A stretch of DNA of 16,434 nucleotides from an uncultured Collinsella sp. Its GTDB lineage: Bacteria > Actinomycetota > Coriobacteriia > Coriobacteriales > Coriobacteriaceae. The stretch lies in the NCBI GenBank assembly GCA_902468695.1, contig CABQZS010000108.1, positions 1-16,434 of the forward strand, read 5' to 3'. The notes beneath the pieces are model-generated. The model saw nothing but the letters and a program-made list of their open reading frames with translations, was not told where the DNA came from and ran no database searches. Shown here one piece after another: positions 7,114-13,291 of this stretch. How positions within the stretch are numbered: position 1 is the stretch's first letter; every line of letters begins with the position of its first letter. The position numbers were made by a program, and so were the translations under genes.

Positions 7114-7283
7114 CAACGCCGCAAGTAGAGGACGGACAGCGAGCGACGTCCAGAGCGAACAAGTTGGCATGAAAAAGGCGAGGCATTGACCTTCTGGTCA
7201 TGCCTCGCCTTTTGAATGACAAATTGTCGCTCTGGGCGGCGCGCAGCGTCGACCGGTTACGGCGTTTGGTAAAACGCCGTAAC
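7114..7283. repeat. Composite palindromic element, copy 2 (long hairpin plus 28-nt palindrome)
   Basis: This 170-nt copy has the same order as 4229-4397. The 5' flank ends GACGGACAGCGA. The outer stem pairs CCAGAGCG (7150-7157) with CGCTCTGG (7228-7235) and extends outward imperfectly. A bulged A (7158), ACAA/TTGT, G-A mismatches and a tandem GA step come next. AAAAGGCGAGGCAT (7173-7186) pairs perfectly with 7200-7213 around the same T-GACC-TTCT-GGTC cap. After GCAGCGTCGA comes the identical palindrome (arms 7256-7267 and 7272-7283), whose last base is in the pyrE stop codon. Stem sequences differ from copy 1, but pairing is kept. Confidence 0.8.
7173..7213. terminator. Likely bidirectional terminator inside element copy 2
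   Basis: The inner hairpin has a 14-bp perfect stem that starts with AAAA and ends with TTTT, so each strand shows a GC-rich stem followed by a short T run. It lies between the convergent RpiR-family and pyrE genes, where a two-way terminator is expected. The corresponding hairpin of copy 1 has much weaker A/T edges. Confidence 0.55.
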
Positions 7284-7966
7284 TACTCCTGAGCTCCGTA
7301 CTGCTCGTAGTAGGCGTCGATGGCGGTCTTAAGCTCGTCGTCAATGACAACCTTGCCGTCGATCTCGTGGTTGTAGAGGGTCTCGACGACCTCGGCCATG
7401 GAGACGATGCTCGCGACGGGGAAACCGTACTTTGCCTCGATCTCCTTCTGCGCGGTGGTCACGCCACCCTTGCCGACCTCCATGCGGTTGAGGGACACGA
7501 TCAGACCCTTGATCTCGACATCGGCAGCAGCCTTGACCTTGGGATAGGTCTCGTCGATGGACTTGCCGCTGGTGGTAACGTCCTCGACCATGACCACGCG
7601 GTCGCCGTCCTTGGGCTCATAACCCAGCAGGTTGCCCTTATCGGCACCGTGGTCCTTGGCCTCCTTGCGGTCACAGCAGTACTTGACCTCCTTGCCGTAC
7701 AGCTCGTGGTAGGCAATGGCGGTAACAACAGCCAGCGGAATACCCTTGTAGGCCGGCCCAAACAGGACGTCAAAGTCGTCGCCAAAGTTATCGTGGATGG
7801 CTTGGGCGTAATACTCGCCCAGCTTCTTGAGCTGATAGCCCGTCACGTAAGCGCCGGCGTTCATAAAGAACGGGGACTGACGGCCGCTCTTGAGCGTAAA
7901 GCTGCCGAACTTAAGAACGTCGGACTCAACCATAAACTTGATGAACTCTTGCTTGTAAGCCTCCAT
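7283..7966 (-). CDS. pyrE: Orotate phosphoribosyltransferase
   Basis: A 227-residue type I phosphoribosyltransferase that joins orotate and PRPP to give OMP, the fifth step of de novo UMP synthesis. The PRPP-binding loop VVMVEDVTTSGKSIDE is complete, and the N-terminal TLKSGRQSPFFMNAGAYVTG and FGPAYKGIPLAV segments are characteristic of PyrE. ATG 7966 is preceded by GAGAGGAG six bases upstream. No other pyr gene is adjacent and both neighbours are unrelated, so it appears to be a single-gene unit. I found no convincing minus-strand promoter: a TTGACA at plus 8065-8070 lacks a -10 partner at usual spacing. Confidence 0.96.
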   Translation of the reverse strand: MEAYKQEFIKFMVESDVLKFGSFTLKSGRQSPFFMNAGAYVTGYQLKKLGEYYAQAIHDNFGDDFDVLFGPAYKGIPLAVVTAIAYHELYGKEVKYCCDRKEAKDHGADKGNLLGYEPKDGDRVVMVEDVTTSGKSIDETYPKVKAAADVEIKGLIVSLNRMEVGKGGVTTAQKEIEAKYGFPVASIVSMAEVVETLYNHEIDGKVVIDDELKTAIDAYYEQYGAQE

Positions 7967-8092
7967 GCGGGCTCCTCTCGTAATCGCGTACGTGCTCTTC
8001 AGTTTAGCGCAGGCGAGGCGTCGATGTGGGCGTGCTTTGAGGCCACGGCATTCTGTAAAGGCTTTGTCAAAGGGAATGGTTTTCCGAACAAT

Positions 8093-8113
8093 GGGGTTGA
8101 CATGTCAAACCCC
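8093..8113. promoter_or_regulatory. Palindrome overlapping the mgtA -35 region
   Basis: A perfect 12-bp palindrome, TTGACATGTCAA (8097-8108), is framed by GGGG and ACCCC, giving near-symmetric 10-bp half-sites. Its left half is the -35 box of the putative mgtA promoter, as expected for an operator of a repressor or a class-II activator. Confidence 0.4.
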
Positions 8114-8125
8114 CTCATCAAGAAT
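8097..8125 (+). promoter_or_regulatory. Candidate promoter of the mgtA transcript
   Basis: A consensus TTGACA (8097-8102) is followed after 17 bases by AAGAAT (8120-8125), four of six matches to TATAAT. Start of transcription would be near 8132, giving a leader of about 270 bases before mgtA. Confidence 0.45.
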
Positions 8126-8142
8126 ACGGGCGGATTAAAAAG

Positions 8143-8318
8143 GGGTACGAGATACCCAAAGCGCGCTGCGCTCAGCCTTTAGGAGGTGTGCCATGGAAGG
8201 CAGTCCTAGTCGAAAAACCTGCATGTCGCCCTCGGCACGCCGCGAGGACTCCGCACACGCATAAACGCCACCGGCAGATCGCCAAAACCACCACAAAGGC
8301 GCGCTGCACCCTTTGTGG
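8143..8318 (+). promoter_or_regulatory. Structured mgtA leader with paired, partly duplicated hairpins
   Basis: Three hairpins are visible: GGGTA-CGAGA-TACCC (8143-8157), a weaker CCAAAG...CTTTAGG stem (about 8156-8183) that reaches the uORF ribosome-binding site, and a perfect 9-bp CCACAAAGG/CCTTTGTGG stem (8291-8299 with 8310-8318). The last two share the core CAAAG-CGCGCTGC-...-CCTTT, so CCTTT of the first could pair instead with AAAGG of the second. A T6 run at 8351-8356 lies further downstream. I do not recognise the M-box or another named riboswitch here. Confidence 0.4.
8193..8264 (+). CDS. Possible 23-residue leader peptide upstream of mgtA
   Basis: An ATG at 8193 has a near-consensus SD (AGGAGGTG, 8181-8188) with ideal spacing and is followed by 22 more sense codons and TAA. 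The peptide starts MEGSPSRKTC and ends REDSAHA, rich in Ser, Arg and Pro and without a hydrophobic stretch. The SD is stronger than that of many genes here, which argues that ribosomes load on it. Its place in the leader of a Mg2+ transporter recalls the mgtL and mgtP leader peptides of Salmonella, which sense Mg2+ or amino acids through translation speed, but there is no sequence similarity. It may be a regulatory uORF or a chance short frame. Confidence 0.45.
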   Translation: MEGSPSRKTCMSPSARREDSAHA

Positions 8319-8403
8319 GCTCAAGAGCTTGACGTGAGCGACATCTAGGTTTTTTGAAGCAAATACGACACGTACGCTAACTCCCTTCAACAAGGAGGAC
8401 CCT

Positions 8404-11172
8404 ATGCTGATGCTCAAAACCGTCACGGTACTCGAAGCCATCTCCAAGCGCCGCCGCACAGCGCGCCCTGCCGCTCATACCGGCCTGCCCAAGAACACCA
8501 TATTCGCCGCCACCCATAGTGCCGAGGACGCCCTCGTACTGCTTGACGCCACGGCAAACGGCCTCACCGTCGAGCAGGCAACCGAGCGCCTGAACGCCGT
8601 CGGCCCCAACACCATCGAGGCAACGACCAAAACGCTCGCCCGCCGCATCGCCGACGCGTTCATCGATCCCTTCGCCGGCATCCTCGCCGCGCTCGCGCTG
8701 GTCTCGCTCTACATCGACGTGCTCGCCGTGCCCGAACCGCAGCGCGACCCCTCCACGGTCATCGTCATAGGCATCATGCTGCTGGTATCGGGCGGCATGA
8801 AGTTTATCCAGGAAGCCCGCAGCGGCAATGCGGCAGAGGCCCTCAAGGACCTGGTCTCCAACACTTGCACCGCCCTGCGCGACGGCGAGCGCATCGAGAT
8901 CCCCTTCGACGAGCTCGTCCCCGGCGATGTAATCCGCCTCTCTGCCGGCGATATGGTGCCGGCAGATGCCCGCATCATCACCGCGCGCGACCTGTTTGTG
9001 ATCGAGTCCGCACTCACCGGCGAGAGCGAGGCCGTCGAGAAGACCACCGCCGCCACCGTCGTCGAGGGCGCCGACGGCTCCGCACTGCCACTCTCTGCCT
9101 GCAAGAACATCGTCTTTACCGGCACCTCCGTGCAAAACGGCGCCGCCATGGCGCTTGTCGTTGCCACCGGCTCGGACACCTACCTGGGCGGCATCGCCAA
9201 GATGCTCAACGGGCGCGGCGAAAAGAGCGCGTTTGACCGCGGCGTCTCGAGCGTCTCCATGTTGCTCGTACGCCTCATGCTCGTTATGGCGCCGGCCGTC
9301 TTTGCCATCAACGCCACCACCAAGGGCAACGTCATCGACGCGCTTCTGTTCGCCACGAGCGTGGCCGTGGGCATCACGCCGCAGATGCTTCCCGTTATCG
9401 TGACCACGAGCCTATCGCAGGGCGCCAAAGACCTCGCCCGTCGCCAGGTTATCGTCAAGGAGCTGCCGGCGATTCAAAACCTCGGCGCGATGGACGTCCT
9501 GTGCTGCGACAAGACCGGCACCCTCACCGAAGACCGCATCGTGCTCGAGCGCTATCTCAGCACCGACGGCAACGAAGATGCACGCGTGCTGCGCCATGCA
9601 TTTTTGAATAGTTTCTTCCAAACCGGCCTCAAAAACCTTATCGACCTGGCCGTAATCGACCGCGCCGATGTGACGCCCTCGACCGTCGTGCCCGATTCCA
9701 TGCTGGGCCAGAGTCTGCGCGACCGCTATACCAAGGTCGACGAGGTTCCCTTCGATTTCTCGCGCCGCCGCCTGAGCGTAGTTGTCGCCGACGCCCAAGG
9801 CAAAACCCAGATGGTTACCAAGGGCGCTGCCGAGGAAATGCTCGAGATCTGCTCCTTTGTCGAGATCGATGGCATCGCCCAGCCGCTCACCGACGAGAAG
9901 CTCGCCCAGATTCGCAAGCAGATCGCCGGACTTAACGCCGAGGGTCTACGCGTAATTGCCGTGGCGCAGAAGACCAATCCGCGCTGCGTGGGCGAGTTTG
10001 GCATCGCCGACGAGTGCGACATGGTGCTGATGGGCTTTTTGGCCTTCCTCGATCCGCCCAAAGCAAGTGCCGCGGGCGCCGTCGCCACCCTCGAGGCCAA
10101 GGGCGTGGCGGTCAAGGTCCTAACCGGCGACAACGACCGCGTCGCCGCCACCGTCTGCGAGCAGATTGGTATCGATGCGAGCAACGTCTTGCTCGGCTCC
10201 GAGATCGATGCGCTCGATGACGCCGAACTTGCCGAGCGCGCCGAGAAAACCAACCTCTTCGCCAAGCTCTCGCCGCTGCAGAAGGCGCGCCTGGTACGTG
10301 TCATGCGCGAGATGCTCGGCCACACCGTGGGCTTTATGGGCGACGGCATCAACGACGCCGCCGCCATGCGTGCGAGCGATTGCGGCATCTCGGTCGATTC
10401 GGCCGTCGATATTGCCAAGGAATCCGCCGATATCATCTTGCTTCAGAAGGACCTGGGCGTGCTCGAGCGCGGCATCATCGAAGGCCGCCGCACTTACGGC
10501 AACCTGCTCAAGTACCTCAAGACCACGGTGAGCTCCAACTTTGGCAATGTGCTATCCGTGACCGTCGCGAGCCTGTTCTTGCCGTTTTTGCCCATGAGCG
10601 CCCTGCAGCTGGTACTGCTGTCGCTGGTCTACGAGATCGTGTGCATCGCGCTGCCGTGGGACACCGTCGATGACGCCTGGACTGCCCGCCCGCGTGCCTG
10701 GGACGCCGCGTCCATCAAGGGCTTTATGCTCGAGCTGGGCCCCGTGAGCTCGCTGTTTGACATCGTGACCTTCGCCGCGCTCTTCTTTGTCGTGTGCCCC
10801 GCCGCCGTGGACTCAAGCTGGCCCGAGTTTGCCGCCGCGGGCGACGTCGCGGGTATGGCGACCTTTGCTGCGCTCTTCCAGAGCGGCTGGTTTGTCGAGT
10901 CCATGTGGTCGCAGACACTCGTGGTCCACATGCTGCGCTCCCCGCATCTGCCGAGCCCGCGCGACCACGCCGCGCCCGCACTGTGCGTTCTTACCGTGCT
11001 GGGCCTGGCGCTCGTCACATGGCTGCCGGCAAGCCCCATCGCCGATGCGCTCGGCCTCATGGCACTGCCCGCGAGCTTTTTCGCGCTGCTCGTCGGCATC
11101 GTCACCGCCTACATCGCGCTCACTCAGCTGGCAAAGCGCCGCTACATTGCACGCCAAGGCGAGCTGCTGTAG
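8404..11172 (+). CDS. mgtA: Magnesium-transporting P-type ATPase (MgtA/MgtB, type IIIB)
   Basis: A 922-residue inner-membrane pump of normal family length that imports Mg2+ at the cost of ATP. In order: a cytosolic N-terminal stretch with TVEQATERLNAVGPNTIE, the first two membrane helices (about 85-140), the actuator domain with TGES (205-208), helices before the phosphorylation site with GITPQMLPVIV, the DKTGTLT site (D369), the nucleotide domain (PFDFSRRRLSVV), VLTGDN, GDGINDAA (646-653), and the C-terminal helix bundle (about 690-915) with SNFGNVLSVTVASLFLPFLPM and LPWDTVDD. These last motifs and GITPQMLP are characteristic of MgtA rather than Ca2+ pumps. AGGAGG lies just before ATG 8404. 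All catalytic motifs are intact. The leader carries a uORF and hairpins. Confidence 0.95.
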   Translation: MLMLKTVTVLEAISKRRRTARPAAHTGLPKNTIFAATHSAEDALVLLDATANGLTVEQATERLNAVGPNTIEATTKTLARRIADAFIDPFAGILAALALVSLYIDVLAVPEPQRDPSTVIVIGIMLLVSGGMKFIQEARSGNAAEALKDLVSNTCTALRDGERIEIPFDELVPGDVIRLSAGDMVPADARIITARDLFVIESALTGESEAVEKTTAATVVEGADGSALPLSACKNIVFTGTSVQNGAAMALVVATGSDTYLGGIAKMLNGRGEKSAFDRGVSSVSMLLVRLMLVMAPAVFAINATTKGNVIDALLFATSVAVGITPQMLPVIVTTSLSQGAKDLARRQVIVKELPAIQNLGAMDVLCCDKTGTLTEDRIVLERYLSTDGNEDARVLRHAFLNSFFQTGLKNLIDLAVIDRADVTPSTVVPDSMLGQSLRDRYTKVDEVPFDFSRRRLSVVVADAQGKTQMVTKGAAEEMLEICSFVEIDGIAQPLTDEKLAQIRKQIAGLNAEGLRVIAVAQKTNPRCVGEFGIADECDMVLMGFLAFLDPPKASAAGAVATLEAKGVAVKVLTGDNDRVAATVCEQIGIDASNVLLGSEIDALDDAELAERAEKTNLFAKLSPLQKARLVRVMREMLGHTVGFMGDGINDAAAMRASDCGISVDSAVDIAKESADIILLQKDLGVLERGIIEGRRTYGNLLKYLKTTVSSNFGNVLSVTVASLFLPFLPMSALQLVLLSLVYEIVCIALPWDTVDDAWTARPRAWDAASIKGFMLELGPVSSLFDIVTFAALFFVVCPAAVDSSWPEFAAAGDVAGMATFAALFQSGWFVESMWSQTLVVHMLRSPHLPSPRDHAAPALCVLTVLGLALVTWLPASPIADALGLMALPASFFALLVGIVTAYIALTQLAKRRYIARQGELL

Positions 11173-11228
11173 CAAGCAGACGGAAAACACCCTGCCAGTT
11201 GCCGTTGCCACTACCACAGCTGCCAACG

Positions 11229-11264
11229 CCTCTGCCGCTGCCGTTGCCTCTGCCGCTGCCGCAA
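11229..11264. repeat. Short 18-bp tandem repeat in a GCC/TGCCG-rich tract
   Basis: CCTCTGCCGCTGCCG occurs at 11229-11243 and again 18 bases later at 11247-11261, within a TGCCGT/TGCCGC-rich stretch after the mgtA stop. It looks like a simple-sequence expansion; I see no gene in it. Confidence 0.5.
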
Positions 11265-11280
11265 TCTATCCCCTCAGCAA

Positions 11281-11343
11281 TTGCGGTGAAATAGTTCCTG
11301 TTTAAGGCCGCGCGACTTTAATTTAGGGACTATTCCACCGCAA
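11281..11343. repeat. Imperfect 20-bp inverted repeat between mgtA and the LuxR gene
   Basis: TTGCGGTGAAATAGTTCCTG (11281-11300) pairs with TAGGGACTATTCCACCGCAA (11324-11343) around a 23-base spacer. The changes inside the arms are tolerated as G-U type pairs in one strand, and the outer eight base pairs are perfect. It sits between convergent genes, so it may end transcription from both sides, but it lacks a strong T run and could be another dispersed palindrome. Confidence 0.5.
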
Positions 11344-11359
11344 CTTATTGGGAAATTAG

Positions 11360-12904
11360 CTAGTCCTTGGGCGTCCAGGACCAGAAGAAGTTGATAAGGG
11401 CCACACGCGAGGCGGTATCGGTCTTCTTGTTGATTGAGGAAATGTGGCGATAGAGCGTGGAGCGCGAAAGGAAGAGCGTTGTGGCGATGTCCTGAACGCT
11501 CTGGTCCGAAACGACCAATACCTCAAGAATATCGCGCTCGCGCTCTGTAAGCCCAAAGGTGGCGACGAAAGCATCGAGGCGTTCATCGGACGTGAGCTCC
11601 GCTGCCTCCACGGGCTCGGGGTCGGAGCATGTGGGCGCAAGATCCCCACCAAGATCGTCGGTGGCAAGCGGCAGGCCATCCTGCATCACGGCATCATCGG
11701 CTCGTTGCCCCAACTGCCCCAGCAGCGTAATCGCAATGCCCACAAACATCACGAGCGCCGCACCGACCGCAGCCAGCACGTTTTGACTCGAGATAATCGC
11801 CACCGCCGGCGCCGTCACGAGCATCGAGCACACGTTGTTGACGACGCGACCCATGCACGGCCAAAAATATGACCAGCGCGCATAGAGCGAGACGGCGGCA
11901 TATTTTGTGGTAAAGAACACCACGAAAAAGCCCGAGCCCAGATAAAAAATGATCGTGGCAGCGAGCTCGTTGCCACCATTGCCGTCGACGATGAGCACAA
12001 AGAACGAAAGCGTGGACAGTATGGCGGCACATGTCATGCCGATATTCATATACGAGCGGCCGTGCAGGTCAAATAGTGCGCCAGCGACCAACGAGCTCAC
12101 GACAAGCAGCAGGCGCGGCCAATCGCCCAAATCGACGGCTCCGACAGCATGCAAGGTCGTGAAGCCCGCGGTGAGAGCGGCGAATACGCTGGAAAGATAC
12201 GCCGTCGCCACGGTCAGGCGAACTACGGCGCGACGGAATGCCGCCTTTGCCTCGGGATCGTCATGCCACTTGGCGCCATATTCCAGAGCATCTACCGAAA
12301 GCCCGGCAGCACTGGGTTCAAAGTTGGGGTCGGACTCGTCGCGCAGCTTGGCGCGTCGGGCACCGTGGAGCAACGCCACCTGCGCGATCGCACAGACGAC
12401 CAGAACAGCCTGCTGAGGAATACCGACAGGCATCACCATGTGGTTGATCACCTGTACCAGAACGCCCATGGCATAGGAAAGTGCGGCGGCGCGCGCCAGG
12501 CAGGGCGTCTGCGCAAAACGCCGCGCAAGATTGGCATGGGCGGTCGATCCGCAATAGCCCAGGGCGCAGCACGCCACCAGGCCGCCGGCAATTACTACCT
12601 CAAACCGCACTGCCGTAATCATCAGCAGCAACGCCGATACCAACAGCACGCCTGTAATATCGCTCGTCGCATCGATCGTCTGGGGAAGGCGATAGTACAG
12701 AAATGGGCGCACGAAAAAGCCAATCACGCTCGCGCCGACAACGATGCTCTCGTAGATGACGACCTCACTCGATGGCACGAACTCGGCTATGCGCACATCA
12801 AAGAGATACTCGCACGCCAAAAACGTGAAGAAGAACAGCGCCAGGCATATAATCTCCCGAATGCCCCGACGCAGATATGCGGTTGTGTCTCCCATGCCCC
12901 TCAT
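11360..12904 (-). CDS. LuxR-type regulator with N-terminal multi-pass membrane domain
   Basis: A protein of about 514 residues with two parts. The first 410 or so are strongly hydrophobic, with around ten to twelve predicted membrane helices (for example ICLALFFFTFLACEYLF, ALLLMITAVRFEVVIAGGLV, AATIIFYLGSGFFVVFFTT, VLAAVGAALVMFVGIAITLL), arranged rather like an MFS permease. An acidic linker of about 45 residues leads to a LuxR/GerE helix-turn-helix: LTERERDILEVL, then VQDIATTLFLSRSTLYRHISSINKKT. Such membrane-tethered LuxR proteins are expanded in Coriobacteriia; their signals are mostly unknown. I prefer ATG 12904, after a GGGGG at usual distance, over TTG 12925 or ATG 12895. No co-directional target gene is adjacent, so its regulon cannot be inferred. 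Confidence 0.87.
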   Translation of the reverse strand: MRGMGDTTAYLRRGIREIICLALFFFTFLACEYLFDVRIAEFVPSSEVVIYESIVVGASVIGFFVRPFLYYRLPQTIDATSDITGVLLVSALLLMITAVRFEVVIAGGLVACCALGYCGSTAHANLARRFAQTPCLARAAALSYAMGVLVQVINHMVMPVGIPQQAVLVVCAIAQVALLHGARRAKLRDESDPNFEPSAAGLSVDALEYGAKWHDDPEAKAAFRRAVVRLTVATAYLSSVFAALTAGFTTLHAVGAVDLGDWPRLLLVVSSLVAGALFDLHGRSYMNIGMTCAAILSTLSFFVLIVDGNGGNELAATIIFYLGSGFFVVFFTTKYAAVSLYARWSYFWPCMGRVVNNVCSMLVTAPAVAIISSQNVLAAVGAALVMFVGIAITLLGQLGQRADDAVMQDGLPLATDDLGGDLAPTCSDPEPVEAAELTSDERLDAFVATFGLTERERDILEVLVVSDQSVQDIATTLFLSRSTLYRHISSINKKTDTASRVALINFFWSWTPKD

Positions 12905-12939
12905 GGTTAACCCCCGGCCGCTCAATTGTCTGGAATTCC

Positions 12940-12945
12940 ATTTTA
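12940..12945 (-). promoter_or_regulatory. Candidate -10 box of the LuxR-type gene
   Basis: TAAAAT on the minus strand matches TATAAT at five of six positions, about 35 bases before the chosen ATG, in the only AT-rich patch of the region. No good -35 box lies at 16-18 bases, so an activator may be needed or the call is wrong. Confidence 0.3.
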
Positions 12946-13072
12946 ATAAAGAACCAGTCTCAATATCGAAGCCAGGCTCGAAATGTTGCCAATTCGACCC
13001 CAGCCGTCCACATCACGCCGCGATTTTGAGCCGCATGGACCAGAAGGGGCACGCGCGATCTCTAGCTCGGCC

Positions 13073-13120
13073 AGGAGTGTCTCCAACTACCACTCATTTA
13101 AGTACGTCCCCAATGAGTGG
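13073..13120 (+). repeat. REP-like hairpin unit 1 of a tandem pair
   Basis: AGGAGTGTCTCC leads into a perfect 9-bp stem, CCACTCATT (13090-13098) with AATGAGTGG (13112-13120), and a 13-base loop TAAGTACGTCCCC. The loop differs by one base from that of unit 2, although the stems are unrelated. The rest of the gap from 12946 to 13072 shows nothing recognisable. Confidence 0.65.
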
Positions 13121-13123
13121 CCG

Positions 13124-13173
13124 AAGAGTGTCCCCCGCGACTAGTCGTTTAAGAACGTCCCCAATGACTAGTC
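13124..13173 (+). repeat. REP-like hairpin unit 2 of a tandem pair
   Basis: AAGAGTGTCCCC is followed by GACTAGTCGTT (13139-13149) pairing with AATGACTAGTC (13163-13173), 11 bp with one G-U, around the loop TAAGAACGTCCCC. A truncated third start (ATGTGTCCCAGTT, about 13184-13197) follows. Confidence 0.65.
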
Positions 13174-13245
13174 AAAAATGGGCCATGTGTCCCAGTTGTG
13201 GAGACTCCTTGAGCCGTCTGGGTATCGCGAAGAATCGCACACTCC

Positions 13246-13286
13246 CCCATCATCAAAAGTGACACACGCTACCTGTTGATGGGAGG
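13246..13286 (+). promoter_or_regulatory. Hairpin that would cover the SD of the DUF4428 gene
   Basis: CCCATCA (13246-13252) is complementary to TGATGGG (13277-13283). The GGG end of the second arm is the first half of the ribosome-binding site GGGAGG (13281-13286) for the ATG at 13292. Pairing would hide the SD, so translation could be regulated. Confidence 0.3.
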
Positions 13287-13291
13287 CAGCC

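Noticed and set aside
4164..7283. Retron or CRISPR-like reading of the repeats
   Set aside because: No reverse transcriptase or cas gene is present, and the two elements are about 2.9 kb apart with no spacer periodicity.
8329..8365. Terminator or second promoter near T6 run in the mgtA leader (TTGACG, then TTTTTT)
   Set aside because: The nearest stem (GCTCA/TGAGC) is only 5 bp and ends ten bases before the T run, and no -10 box follows TTGACG at proper spacing; kept only as a note within the leader entry.
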